64,000 nt of DNA from Monoplex corrugatus (GCA_030674185.1 CM060305.1:166433286-166497285), one strand, 5' to 3'; numbered from the stretch's first letter, positions 1 to 11,454 are shown. The notes: generated by a model from the letters alone, not told the origin. A program made the numbers and translations.

Positions 1-383
1 CAATCAATCTGTTTGTGGAGAAAATTTTTGCCATCATGTGGTTTTGGTTCTTCCTTCTGGCCATTGCTTCGGTCATTAATTGTGGTCACTGGGCATTCGA
101 CATTTTTTTCAACCATCGACGAGAACGCTTCGTCCAGAAGTACCTGATAATGCTGGATTTGGATGACAAGTCCCGGGACCGCAAACTGTTCAAGAAATTC
201 GTCTCCAACTATCTTCGTGATGATGGCGTGTTTATGCTGAGGTCTGTTGGAAACAATTCTAGCGACATCATTCTGCTTGATCTGGTTCGAGCCTTGTGGA
301 CCAGCTACAAGAAGACACATGGCAAACCAGAAGATAATGCTCCTGCTCCCTTAAAGAAGGATGAGAATGACACGTATACGTAG
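1..383 (+). CDS. Innexin (pannexin-family gap-junction channel), C-terminal part
   Basis: The open frame runs in from the left edge (about INLFVEKIFAIMWFWFF) to a TAG at 381-383, giving about 126 residues. The start is beyond the window; the GTG at 15 is an internal valine, not a start. The first ~30 residues are a hydrophobic helix with the E-K-I-F..W-F-W-F signature of innexin transmembrane segment 4. A basic cytoplasmic tail follows (RRERFVQKYL), then the conserved FLRDDGVF-like stretch (here YLRDDGVFMLR) and a V-R-A-L-W helix, ending in a charged tail (KKDENDTYT). Innexins form hexameric or octameric plasma-membrane hemichannels and gap junctions in invertebrates. No intron interrupts this part. 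It is transcribed towards TMEM94, so the two genes converge. Family assignment is firm; the particular paralogue cannot be named. Confidence 0.93.
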   Translation, partial: INLFVEKIFAIMWFWFFLLAIASVINCGHWAFDIFFNHRRERFVQKYLIMLDLDDKSRDRKLFKKFVSNYLRDDGVFMLRSVGNNSSDIILLDLVRALWTSYKKTHGKPEDNAPAPLKKDENDTYT

Positions 384-1303
384 ATGGTATTTGGATATTG
401 ATTGCATAGAATCCTACCAACACTGTCATGTTGCAGTGAAACAATCATAACAGATCATAGTCATAAGAACAATAACAATAAAAACGATAATAGTACTAAC
501 ATTGTCTTATGGCAGTTTTAACATTCTGGAGGTCTGCCTGGATATTGATGTGTACATTTGAAAATGGTACGCTTCTCCACTCCCCATATGTATTAAAGAC
601 AATCAATCAAGACTGGAATTTTAAAAAAAGTGTATGCCTCTTCAGCGGTTTGGGTCACGATATCTGCAGTGCTGAATGCTGTGACTAGTATTGTATGGTA
701 CTTATTACAAAATACACAAATATTATGACGCACAAGACCACAGATATTGAGTTACATGAGTCTTTTTCTTCTTTGATCACACTCTTAGGATTTTTATCAT
801 GAATAATGTGTCACTAAAAGGTTCATATCTGAAAGGAACTTTCTGTCAATCACAGTCTTAGGATTTTTATCATTAACGGTACGCCATTAAAAGATCCATA
901 TCTGAAAGGAACTTTCTGTCGATTGAATAAGTGTCTTCAACTCGATAAAATTTCATTTATGTGTATTTTATGGTCATGAATGTAAAAACCTCATTGTTAC
1001 TGTGCAGTACTAGGTGATAGTAAAAACTACACTGGTCTCTTCAGTCATTGTGCTAATTATTAAAATATATTTCCTAGCCATAGAATGCTCGTTTTTGCCG
1101 AAATTGTTTTAATTACCCTCAGCTACCCTTTTATTTTGATTGTGTGTTTCTGTCCTTTCAATATGGTTGTAAGTACTTCATGAAAGTTAGTTTCATACGA
1201 AAATGTCACCATGTCTGTTTGTCATATTTGACAAACCACAGCAGGGTATGAATGAATTTTCAAAGAATAGAAGGGATAGTTCAATGCATAGTGTGGCAGT
1301 TCC
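384..1303 (+). other. Probable innexin 3' UTR / intergenic DNA
   Basis: No coding potential is seen. The stretch directly follows the innexin stop. The first AATAAA polyadenylation-like hexamer is at 477-482. Positions 777-920 hold two ~72-bp tandem copies (each with TCTTAGGATTTTTATCAT and GAAAGGAACTTTCTGTC). Where the transcript really ends is unknown; another AATAAA lies at 4010-4015. Confidence 0.4.
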
Positions 1304-1307
1304 TTAA

Positions 1308-1492
1308 CACTTTGATTCCCGCACCCTATCCACCAACTGCAAAAACTTAACCCTTTGACTCTATCACACTATCCACCAGCTTCCTGCAGGACGCTGGTGG
1401 ATAGGGTAAGGTAGTGGAAGGGTTAAGTTTTTGTTTTGCTGGCATGGTTTACAAAGAAGGATGCTGGTGGACAGGGTGCAGGAGTCAAAGGG
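1308..1492. mobile_element. TTAA-flanked hairpin element with a second copy nested inside
   Basis: The outer left end begins after TTAA (1304-1307) with CACTTTGATTCCCGCACCC. The outer right end, reverse-complemented, begins CCCTTTGACTCCTGCACCC and abuts TTAG (1493-1496). Inside, 1351-1422 is a second, 72-bp hairpin with TTAA exactly on both sides (1347-1350 and 1423-1426) and the same end sequence (CCCTTTGACTCTATCAC). TTAA target duplications and ends beginning CCC are typical of piggyBac-type non-autonomous elements. No coding capacity. Confidence 0.65.
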
Positions 1493-1729
1493 TTAGAATT
1501 TAAATTTCATTTTAGATTACATTTTGAATATCTCTTTATAGCACTAAAGAAAGTACACCGTAGCTGAAAAAAACTTCCTTTTTCATTTTGAATATTGACT
1601 GTTTGTTGTTTATCACAAAGCAAACTACCACCGCTCACAGAATCACCCCTTTCTAGCCCCACCTCTTCCCTCTAAGTGTTGTATCTCAAAAGCAAACAAA
1701 CAAACAAACAAACAGATCAAAAGTTCGTC

Positions 1730-1757
1730 AAAAAAAAAAAAAAAAAAAAAAAAAAAA
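1730..1757. repeat. Poly(A) tract
   Basis: An uninterrupted run of A, just after a short (AAAC)n stretch. It could be a retroposon tail, but no body is recognised to its left. Confidence 0.9.
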
Positions 1758-2149
1758 GCCAAAGAAACAGGCATACATACATTGATTGTGAGTATGGTTG
1801 GGTTGGGGTGGGTGGGGGGAAGACAGAAAAAAATAGTAACATACGTTTTCTTTAAAACACATGTTGGGCTTCAATACTAATGGAAAGAGAACAAGTCACA
1901 GCTTCTGGCTTTTCGTGTCCTTGTACTTCAAACTAATTATATCAGAGCGGCCTGGGTGAAACTTCACTCTTTAGCACATAGCTCTACTGTCTTTCTATCA
2001 GTCACACCATCAGAATGTGGTTAGACAGTTGGTGACCTGACAGAGATTTACAGAGGTCAAAGGTGACTTGACTTATCGTTAAGTATAGACCAGCCAACAG
2101 GACATAGCACTTCCCAAGCACAAACTGACCACTTCTACCATGATAATTT

Positions 2150-2253
2150 GCCATTGTTTACACTTTACTAGGATTCCTAGATAAAACACTGGAAACACAG
2201 TGCCATTGTTTACACTTCACTACGATTCCTAGATAAAACACTGGAAACACACT
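2150..2253. repeat. Tandem duplication, 52 bp x 2
   Basis: Two adjacent copies starting GCCATTGTTTACACTT and ending GATAAAACACTGGAAACAC, with only a few substitutions. Confidence 0.9.
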
Positions 2254-2310
2254 GTGACTTGCTCAAGGGTTCTTATTTTATCCACTTTCGTACATCTGTG
2301 TCTACAGTTT

Positions 2311-2583
2311 AACATGCATATTCTTTTTAAAAAGTAGCGATAGATTATTTTGATCTCGTGTGTCATGCATTATGTGCACATACTTCAAGTAGCGATAGAT
2401 TAACACGCATATTCTTTTTAAAAAGTAGTGACAGATTATTTTGATCTTGTGTGTCATGCATTATGTGCACATACTTCAAGTAGCGATAGATTAACATGCA
2501 TATTCTTTTAAAAAAAAGTAGCCATTGATTATTTTGATCTTGTGTGCCATTATGTGCATAATGTACACATGCTTCAACACAAG
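2311..2583. repeat. Tandem repeat, 91 bp x 3
   Basis: Three copies begin at about 2311, 2402 and 2493 with AACAYGCATATTCTTTT and contain TGTGTGYCATGCATTATGTG. The third copy is the most diverged. Confidence 0.9.
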
Positions 2584-3024
2584 ACATAATGTGAACGGAT
2601 TTATATGAGCACGGTTTCTGGAAATTGATACATAGAACTTATGATCTGGTCTGTTTGTTCGTTGGCTGTGTGTTTTACAAAATGGGGTTACGTTGATTTT
2701 AAGAGTGCTACATACACAACAACAAAAATGTATCCATTACTATAATACGGTTTCACAATGTCAAAGTGAATGTGTTCAGTGTACATTAGTATTATGTATG
2801 TGTACAGAGAACTAGAAACTTATTTTGATGCATTTTTGTTCTTTTCCTTAACATTGCTTTCATTGTTTATTATGTTTAATACTCAGTTGAAAGGAATGTA
2901 GCAAAAGTATGTAAAGACAAAGCATATATTACAAGTTGTCTTTATTTTATTCATATTTTCCCCCTCTTCTTGTCCCTTCCTCCCCTCCCCCTTTCTATTT
3001 TGTTGTTATTGTGTTGTTTTATTG

Positions 3025-3202
3025 TTTGGATGTATGAAAAATTGGCAGGTAATGCCCATAGATTTGGAAGTACTACGCATATTCTGTACAAATAATTTTG
3101 ATTAGCTTATAAATTTGGATGTATGAACAATTGGCAGGTATTGCCCATAGATTTGGAAGTACTACGCATATTCTGTACAAATAATTTTGATTAGCTTCCT
3201 TG
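3025..3202. repeat. Tandem duplication, 89 bp x 2
   Basis: Two copies starting TTTGGATGTATGA share AGTACTACGCATATTCTG and TAATTTTGATTAGCTT. Confidence 0.9.
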
Positions 3203-3295
3203 AAATTTGTCTTACATTTGCCAGCTGATGGCTGTGTACAGGGTGAAAGAGTGAGATAGTGTAGAGCCTCAATTATTAATTTGTAGTGGGGCATA

Positions 3296-3535
3296 CATTT
3301 AGCGTCATGGCACGATGATGAGCTGTGATGCAATTCCATTGCTGGCATCTCATAACTTTTAGCGTCATGGCACGATGATGAGATCTGATGCAATTCCATT
3401 TTTGGCATTATAACTTTTAGCGTCATGGCATGATGATGAGCTGTGATGTAATTCCATTGTTGGCATCTCATAACATTTAGCGTCATGGCATGATGATGAG
3501 CTGTGATGCAATTCCATTGTTGGCATCTCATATCA
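3296..3535. repeat. Tandem repeat, 60 bp x 4
   Basis: Copies at about 3301, 3361, 3420 and 3480 each begin AGCGTCATGGCA and contain GATGATGAG and GCAATTCCATT. Open frames across it result from the 60-bp period, a multiple of three, and are not genes. Confidence 0.93.
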
Positions 3536-4916
3536 ATGTCCATGTAAAATGCGCACATTTGTAGCAACTTTTGTGCAGTTAATGATAGAAAAACGTTTTG
3601 AGGCAGGATGTTGATAATGATGGCTTCAATGTTCACTTGCATGTCAAGATCAGCTTTAGACAGTTGTTATGTTGTTTTGATAGATTAAACATTGTTGTAT
3701 TTTCAGTGACAGACAATCACTTCCACATCGAAGTTTGTTTGTTTTGTGGCAACGCCTTACACCAAAGCACCAAATGATACTAAAATTGAAAAAAAATCAG
3801 ATTCTAAAATTAGCATGCTGTTTCTGAAAATAGTACAAAGCGTGTTTTGCATCACTGTGAAGTAATCCACTAGCTACAGCAATAACTCCTTTGTGCTTTG
3901 AACCTTGGGTTATTCTTACTGATTTTGGTGATATTGTGTTTGTGCCACTGTGCTTATTATGGTTTGTTTGTGTTTGCATGGGTCGCTAGACTTCATTAAA
4001 CTTTATTTGAATAAACCTGATTTAAGGTGACAGTATAGTTATATTCACATGAAATCTACCTATTTTGATTTTGCAATTGTAAGAGAGCATTCATTGCCAG
4101 ATTTCGCTGCCTGACTGCCAGTTTTAATTGTAGGTCAGCTTACAATTCATATGAAAACTGTTAGGGACCTATAACCTCGATTTTTAGCTCCTAGTATTTT
4201 CAATGTCTAGGGCAAAATTTTCCGTGATGTGTGTTAAGCGGATACATTATTTTTGCCATTTTTGTTGAACAGCATCATAGCAAATTTCTGGAACCAGATT
4301 TTTTTTTCTAAACGGTAAAACAAAGTAAAACGCATGGTTGTCAAATTTCAGCGTTCACACAGTGAACTCTGAAGCTCGTTGCCAATTTTATATCTGATGT
4401 CCAATATTTGAAAGCCGTTTTCTCAAAATGGCCACACTATTTCCTGACTGAAAACGGCTGTAGATTACGTGTGGAAAAACTAAAACAAACAGAAAAACGA
4501 AGAAAAAAATACATACAGCTTTGTAATATGTATCAAATGAAAGGAAAGAAACTGGAGTTTTCGGTGATTAGAAATCCCGAAACTGCCAAATAATACAGTG
4601 GAACAAGTCACATATGAGTAAACTGGTTCTCTGATTCTTTCCCAGTTTCTGTTCAATTTCCGCAAAGCGTACTGTGCTACATTGTAGTCTGTTGTCTTCG
4701 TTTTTGGTATTACCCAGAACCATGTTTTGGCGATGGGAACTAGAAGATGGATCTCATCCTGCCGTTGCCTCCATTGTCTTTCATCATACCATCCATTGTC
4801 TGACATTGTTGCTGTTTACCCTAAAGACCTCACCATCGTTTTCTGCTCAACTCCTTTCAGTTCATCGTTTATACTCTGCAGTTTTCGTATTATATAAACA
4901 TTTCTTTTAAAACTGG
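3536..4916. other. Stretch without recognised gene
   Basis: AT-rich unique sequence. Short open frames at 4408-4910 overlap on both strands and have no recognisable domain. An AATAAA lies at 4010-4015. Nothing else is supported. Confidence 0.5.
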
Positions 4917-5258
4917 TTTTGTGGGATGTGGAACGTTGCATACTTATTGATGTTCCCAGATCCCCTGAAGATATAATCAATACAGTTTGTTGGATGTGGA
5001 ACGTTGCATACTTATTGATGTTCCCAGATCCCCTGAAGATATAATCAATACAGTTTGTGGGATGTGGAATGTTGCATACTTATTGATGTTCCCAGATCCC
5101 CTGAAGATATAATCAATACAGTTTGTGGGATGTGGAACGTTGCATACTTATTGATGTTCCCAGATCCCCTGAAGATATAATCAATACAGTTTGTGGGATG
5201 TGGAACGTTGCATACTTATTGATGTTCCCAGATCCCCTGAAGATATGATCAATACAGT
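4917..5258. repeat. Tandem repeat, 68 bp x 5
   Basis: Five nearly identical copies (starts near 4921, 4989, 5057, 5125, 5193) contain GGATGTGGAACGTTGCATAC and CCCCTGAAGATATAATC. Very low divergence suggests recent expansion. Confidence 0.95.
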
Positions 5259-5608
5259 TTATTGATGTTTCATATTTCCTCTTTAACATACTATTAAGTC
5301 TGCTATTAAATTTTGGGTCAAGGCTTTTCCCCCCTCCAAGGGCGAAGACCTTGTTTTACTTTTTTGAACAGGCCTTTGGAATGAAGCCAGTTGTTTACAA
5401 TAGCCAAATATTGCTCCTGTAAAAATACCAATGTGTGTAGGAGTTGTTGCTCAATTGATTGTTTCTGATACTACTAGAGTTTGGTATTTGTTTCTGATAC
5501 CACTAAAGTTTGATGTTCTTTGCATCATCTAATGAATATATCAGTTTTAACTTTTTGGAAATAATGATTGGAAAAGGAAGAAAAGTGTATTTGTCCACAT
5601 GATCCATT

Positions 5609-6763
5609 ATGGATCTAGACAATGGTCAGGTGTCCCTTCTCTCTCTTCTTGATCTCTCTTCTGCCTTCGACACTATTGATCACAATACTCTTCTTTCTCG
5701 ACTTCAGAATATTTTTGGTATCTCTGGCATTGCTCTGTCATGGTTTCAATCCTACCTTTCTGGTCGTGTACAAGTTGTCTCCATAAATGGTGTCTCCTCT
5801 AATCCTACCATCTTGAAGTACGGTGTTCCTCAGGGCTCTGTCTTAGGCCCTATTCTCTTTATTTTGTACACTCAGCCCATCTCTGACATTGTAGCCCATC
5901 ATCACATATCCCATCACTGTTTTTCTGATGACAACCAAATCTACATGTCTGGCCATCCCTCCACTATCCCTTCTATAATTCAACGCACACAGCTCTGCAT
6001 TTCTGACATAAAGTCTTGGATGACATGCAACAAACTCCAGCTGAATAATGACAAAACAGAATTTATATTTATTGCATCAAAGCGACTTCTGTATTCTGTG
6101 CCTATCCCTGTTTCTATCCAGCTTGAAGACTCGGTAATCCACACTTCCACATCCGTGCGTAATCTTGGAGTTGTACTGGACCAAACTCTTTCCTTCCACA
6201 GCCAGGTATCCTCTGTCTGTCGTGCTTGTTACTTAGAACTTCGACGGATCAGTTCTGTGCGTCATCTTCTATCTGAAGAAAGCACTATAACTCTCATTTC
6301 TGCACTCATTCTTTCCTGACTCGACTACTGTAACTCGCTTCTTGCTGGCTGCCCCCAAACACTCTTATCCAAATTGCAAAAAGTTCAAAATAACGCTGCT
6401 CGCCTTGTACGGAAATGCCCAAGGTCAACTCATGTTTCCCCTCTGCTTCGAACTCTACACTGGCTTCCTGTTCGAAAGCGTATTGACTATAAACTTTCCC
6501 TCCTATGCCATAAGTCTCTGGCTGGTCTAGCTCCCCCCTATCTTTCTGATCTCCTGACTGTTTACATTCCCTCCAGAGAGCTACGCTCTTCTACTGATGC
6601 CCACCTACTTAGAATCCCACGCTTCCGCAACAAAACTCTTGGTGAACGTGCTTTTTCTTATCAGGCCCCCTCTATTTGGAACAAACTTCCCTTTCCTCTC
6701 CACTCTACCTGTACCCTTTCTTCGTTTAAGTCCAGTCTAAAAACCACTCTTTTTAAATCCTAG
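5609..6763 (+). pseudogene. LINE reverse transcriptase fragment (L2/CR1-like), one in-frame stop
   Basis: About 384 codons in one frame encode the end of a non-LTR retrotransposon ORF2. Visible are RT motif A (LLDLSSAFDTIDH), motif B (GVPQGSVLGPILF) and motif C with FSDD at codons 105-108 (usually FADD). The C-terminal module typical of CR1/L2 elements follows (DYCNSLLAGCP, then LHWLPVRKRIDYK, then FKSSLKTTLF). The frame is intact except for TGA at 6318-6320, where relatives have an arginine (SRLDYC); CGA to TGA is the transition expected from CpG deamination. The endonuclease and the N-terminal RT half are missing, so this is a 5'-truncated insertion starting close to 5600. The 3' UTR runs into a GT microsatellite and the assembly gap. 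Confidence 0.88.
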
Positions 6764-6804
6764 CCTGTAGTTCTGTACTCTTACTTCAGCTGCCACCTTG
6801 AAAT

Positions 6805-6850
6805 CTGTGCCCGCGCGCGCGTGTGTGTGTGTGTGCGGGTGTGTGGTGTG
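6805..6850. repeat. GC/GT dinucleotide microsatellite at gap edge
   Basis: (CG)n then (GT)n, broken off by Ns. Probably part of the LINE tail and the reason the assembly stopped here. Confidence 0.85.
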
Positions 6851-6950
6851 NNNNNNNNNNNNNNNNNNNNNNNNNNNNNNNNNNNNNNNNNNNNNNNNNN
6901 NNNNNNNNNNNNNNNNNNNNNNNNNNNNNNNNNNNNNNNNNNNNNNNNNN
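6851..6950. other. Assembly gap (100 N)
   Basis: Exactly 100 Ns, a conventional placeholder; true length unknown. Confidence 0.99.
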
Positions 6951-7052
6951 GCCTCTTGAAGAAGAACACATGGGATTGTATGAGTGTGATGAGTGCCTCT
7001 TGAATAAGAACACATATGGAATTGTGTGAGTGTCATGAGTGCCTATTGAGCA
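6951..7052. repeat. Short tandem repeat, ~43-47 bp x 2.5
   Basis: GAGTGCCTCTTGAA.AAGAACACAT recurs at about 6951, 6994 and 7041. It abuts the N gap, so the array probably continues inside it. Confidence 0.8.
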
Positions 7053-7496
7053 AATCAAAACTCTTATGAAACAATAAAGAAAAACAAAATGGTCAAACTG
7101 TGTTTATACTTTGTCAGCGTTCTCCTTAATAGTGCTCAAACTTAACAAATGTCACAAGTTTAAATCTCAACTAAGCATACTACGGCCATACAGTCGAATT
7201 AACACACAAAACATGAAAAGAAGTCACATATAAGCAATAGAGAACATTGAAGACAAAACGTAACACCGCAGAGTATATAATCTAAAATTTATTTTCTTCT
7301 TTGGTTTACACACATCTTTTTCTTTCATTTCAATCCAACCATACACAATACAATTACTCATTCAAACCAGCACAAAATGCATTGTAAATCACCATGTACA
7401 TAAATGAGGGAAAACAAAGATGGAATGATTGCAATGCTAATAAAATGCTCATAACTGCTCTTAAAAGTCACTCGGTTCCTATGATAATATCACCCA

Positions 7497-7694
7497 TCAC
7501 CAATCGGCATAATCAAGTTTGATGGTAACTGCTGCAGCAGTTGTCACGACTCTCCTCCATTTACTCCAGTCTTCACTTTTCTGTGCTACCGGTAATTTGT
7601 ATACCTTCAAATTAGTCATGTTGTTCACACAAGAGGTGGGTGGTCTGCCCGGATCTCTTTTGGCCTCACCTTTTCCTTGTAGAACTGTTGTCAT
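7497..7694 (-). pseudogene. LINE ORF2 C-terminal stub
   Basis: A 65-codon frame contains GRPPTSCVNNMTN, then a spaced SEDWSKWRRVV and a terminal LDYADW before the stop. This layout (GRP.TSW..NI...., then ..EDR..WR..V) is the extreme C-terminus seen in several LINE families, including I/Ingi-like ones. Nothing upstream in the frame looks like RT, so only the 3' end of the element survives. Family assignment is tentative. Confidence 0.55.
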
Positions 7695-7794
7695 TAGGCT
7701 TGTGTTGGTGTTCCAGGCATGTAACGTAGAACATTTAAACCTCTCCTTTTTACTTCAAAAATGTAGATTACTCTCTTATGATCAATGTCTTTCA

Positions 7795-8030
7795 TATGAG
7801 ATGATACAATGAGGTCCTGTGAGCAACATGTACTCAGTGCATGTTAAAGATCCAACGGCAAAAGGGGAAAACAAAGTTCAGTATCAAGATCAAAATTCAC
7901 TTACACAGGTTGACAGAAATGCATGCATACTAAAGGAAAAAGGGTTGTACTGCACGGCAGTGGTACGCTTTCCCTTAAGAAAGCAGCTCAAATTTCACAT
8001 GGTAAATTCATTGTGACAAAAATGTACAAA
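7795..8030 (+). mobile_element. SINE fragment (mollusc-type core)
   Basis: Contains GAGGTCCTGTGAGCAACATG, CAGTGCATGTTAAAGATCC and ACGGCAAAAGGGG, the core of a SINE type I know from molluscan DNA. The same core, inverted, is at 52090-52280. The 3' part TTTCACATGGTAAATTCA plus TGTGACAAAA is nearly identical to 51837-51865. The tRNA-like head is missing. Confidence 0.65.
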
Positions 8031-8533
8031 TAAATCACCTATTTTGGTAGTAAGACAACTATGTTTATCAAAACTGTCATGCATTTCATTTATAAATTAC
8101 AATTATTGTTCTACTGAAGCTGATGTCTTTCACTGTCTGCCTGTTAAGAACATTCCAGGACAGTAAGACTGACATGAAAAACGCACAAAAAGAATGAAAA
8201 CATACAAGGCAACAGCCAGATTGTGACAGTTGAGTTTTGTATCCACAGGGGTGAGAACTGCCAGAGAAGAAAGAAAAAGCAGAAATCTAGGATGGTCCAG
8301 GGACATGTCCCCACCCCCCTCCCTAGAAAAATTGTTTTTAAAGGATTAAAATCTGCACAATCTGGCACATTTTCAGGTATCAAATCAGACATCTAGAGCA
8401 CTTGAAAATTATTTCTGCCCTATTTACTGTCTACACAAACATATTAACACTTTCACCACTGCTTTTCCAGCCAGACTGCACCCCCAGCACTGATCATGGG
8501 CAGCTAACTAGTGCACAGCTGCATGCTTCTTAA

Positions 8534-9250
8534 GGGGGCAGACCTACCCAGATTTGGGTACCAAGATTGTGATGTTCAGTGTTTCAGTTCTAATTAACCA
8601 ATCACCATGGTATTTGGCAAGAAGATACCTTAGTATTCTTTGGATTGAATATCTTTGTTGGGGTCTGTGAGTTATGAAAAGTTGACAAACATTAATTAAT
8701 TAAAAAATGTTCTGGCGAAAATGGAAAAAATATAGTACATACTGTGACATTTATAACTATACATATATTCATGTTAGGAATAGGAAATTTAGTGAGCAAA
8801 CACATCTGTATAGTATGTATGGCTTGTAGTAAAATCTTAGCTCTACTATCATTATTTTTTGTACAATCATCACACCAATTTTTAGAATAATTCTAATAAA
8901 AAAATTATAATACAACTTTTGATAAAAATGTTTCTTTCACGCAGAACTGCAAGATTTTACTACCGGCTATAGGTACCTGTTCCTGCTATATTTGTGCCAA
9001 ATATCAAGGAAATCGGATGAAACTTTTGAACATATTATGTCTGATCTATACAATCTCGCGAAAAATCGCAAACTTTCGTGGACTAAAAAATAAACTCAAT
9101 TTCCTACCTTGTGATGTCTTAATGTCTTCCAGCAAGGTATGTTGCACTGTCTGAGGTATCTTCTTGCCAAATATTATGGTGATTGATTAATTAGAACTGA
9201 AACACTGAACATCACAATCTTGGTACCCAAATCTGGGTAGGTCTGCCCCC
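8534..9250. mobile_element. TTAA-flanked non-autonomous transposon with ~97-bp terminal inverted repeats
   Basis: Both ends begin GGGGGCAGACCTACCCAGAT and stay matched for about 97 bp with few differences (left 8534-8630, right 9154-9250). TTAA lies immediately outside on each side (8530-8533 and 9251-9254), consistent with a target-site duplication. The 717-bp interior is AT-rich with no open frame of note. TTAA points to the piggyBac superfamily, but the ends start GGGGG rather than the more usual CCC, so the mobilising family is uncertain. Confidence 0.85.
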
Positions 9251-9254
9251 TTAA

Positions 9255-11200
9255 ACAAGTAGAACAATAGAAGGCCTCCCAGTGGCTATTCTATACTGCC
9301 ATAAGTTGAAAGCTTTGTCAATCCTGCTCATGCAGAAAAGAGCAACTCCAAAAATGACTCATTAAAATTGACAAAAGTTGCTTATATTTATTGTACAGCA
9401 TGTTGACTGGGGTCACCTACAGTTGTGAGCCCCTATAGTTGGCTCTACTTGTCAAAACCGATGAGTCAGAGTTTTAAATCTGGTCAGATATAACAAACCT
9501 AAATCTTGCTTTTTTCCATTGCATCACCATTCCTGTTTTCATAATTGTAAATGAGTTTTTTCACATGGAGGATTGACTACTTTGAATTTACAATACATAA
9601 AACGTCAAATAAAAACTTTAAAATAAGTAAAATCATTTTGTGTCAGCATTAAGAAGAGATAAAAAAAATCCTGGGGATTCACACTAGGTTCACTGAATAT
9701 TCTGTACACAGTGATATCGCCATAAGAGGAAATAGAAGAGATACACAAAATAAGGATGCAAAAGTGGACACTTCACCATGATGATATGAAAATAAACAGT
9801 TCACACCAAATATTCTATGGAAGGTATAATCTCAAGAGACATGAGAAACTCAAAAACTGGTTACTATTATTTGTCTTCTTAAGTGCCAGTTGTCAAATCG
9901 TCAAATGAGAGTCTGCCCTGTCTGGCCTCTGAGGTAAATGCAAGGTGACAGAAAGGAATTGTGAAAATCTTATGGTCTCATCATGTTCAAAGTTACCATC
10001 ATTTACATGCCTAGTTTCACAAGTACATACCCTGCTCATTTTCATGACCTGAATAAACACCACTCAGATTTCACAAAATGCAAAGCTTCCTTAAAAGAAA
10101 AAAAAAAGGGGGGGTGGGGAGGTCAGATATTGAGGAAGAATTAATATAACGTGTTTATCTCACATGTACACATTTATTAGATCAGCACAGGAAATATTTC
10201 ATCCATCCAAAGTAAAGCTGCTCTGGCAACCTTCTGAAATGCATAAATGATGCTATTTTAACATGAATGACAGAACGAACTATCTCGCACTAACACATGT
10301 AACAGTCTTCGTTAATCACTAGTCTAACAGAACTAGTAGTAATGCACAGACGGTATTGCGCATAAGTATTTTAAAAGTACACATCAATCATTACACAAAC
10401 TCCTCATTAAATTCATCTAAATGATTTCGAATTTTACATACTGAAGAAACACCAGACCTCTATGTGTATGCGTGCGTGTAGAATGCATACTGTGTCATAC
10501 CATAAAGGAAAAATTTGTTCTTTTAAAATGTTTTAAGATGTAAATGAACTTGCTCCCCTCCAAAGTGCGCATGAATACATTTTCAGCATTGTCCAGCATC
10601 TAGGTATGTATGACAACTTCTTAGAATTATGCTTTAACAGTTAAGAGAGAACCCTGAAATAGATATGTGGAAACAAGTTAAGAGAGAACCCTGAAATAGA
10701 TATGTGGAAACAAAACCATTCCACCACCAAAAAACACTATCAATGATTAGAATTCCAACAACAACTCTCCTTTCCTGATTAACATATAGTCTTTCACATG
10801 AAATGATCTAAAAGAGGGATTTAACAAGTAAATTCCCATTTAACCAGTACATTTATCATATCCAGCTCAAGCAATACAGCTCACGTTTGCTCTATTTTTG
10901 GAAGACCCACCCAACATCACTGAGAATCCAGTAAGAAGCAGCTTCCAGTGTGGCACCACAAACACCCCGCCCATAATGCACCGAATCGCTACTTCCATGT
11001 CCTCTTTTCCCTGGCAATGACTTTTTGAAGGGTCATAATTTCAGAACTCTCGTTTGAGAGTCTTTCTCTTTTTTTGGAGTGGGGGAGGGTTTGCAAACTT
11101 TTTTGGTCTGTATTTAAAATTTCAAATCTTTCGCCTAAAATCATATTTATGGCACACTGTACTGAACCATATGCATGCATTTGCATCTCACTGCTTTTCA
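9255..11200. other. Stretch without recognised gene
   Basis: No domain-bearing frame on either strand. It lies downstream of the TMEM94 stop and could hold a long 3' UTR; TTTATT, the - strand complement of AATAAA, occurs near 9386 and 10170. Positions 10639-10712 are a 37-bp tandem duplication (AGTTAAGAGAGAACCCTGAA). The transcript end cannot be fixed from sequence. Confidence 0.4.
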
Positions 11201-11454
11201 AGGGTTGACAACCAGAACCAAGTATCTCGATTTTCTGATAACTTACAGGAGACCATTTTAACTGGGTTTTTGGGGAGAGGCTATATCTACATTTTGAGAT
11301 ACTGGTTTTTGGTTTTATCGATAACTGATCAAAAATCAGTATCATGGCAAAAACAAAGTCCACCAAATGAAAGATCACATAAAAAACAACAGTTCAGTAT
11401 AAAAAAGTGAAAATTGACAAAAAAGTGAGATACTGGGTTCTGGCTGTCAACCCT
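11201..11454. mobile_element. Foldback element, 254 bp
   Basis: The left arm AGGGTTGACAACCAGAACC...AGTATCTC (11201-11228) is matched by the right arm reverse-complemented (AGGGTTGACAGCCAGAACC...AGTATCTC, ending at 11454). No clear target duplication is seen. Overlapping open frames here are chance. Confidence 0.6.

Noticed and set aside
15..17. GTG as a start codon for the innexin frame
   Set aside because: The frame is open to the left edge and the upstream residues (INLF) fit the innexin family, so this is an internal codon.
2363..3642. Two - strand ORFs (74 and 189 codons) as small genes
   Set aside because: They follow the 91-, 89- and 60-bp tandem repeats and show no domain.
7816..8016. 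65-residue + strand ORF as a gene
   Set aside because: It lies entirely in a SINE fragment.
11054..11410. Opposing ORFs of 118 and 129 codons
   Set aside because: They overlap each other across a foldback element, with no family resemblance.
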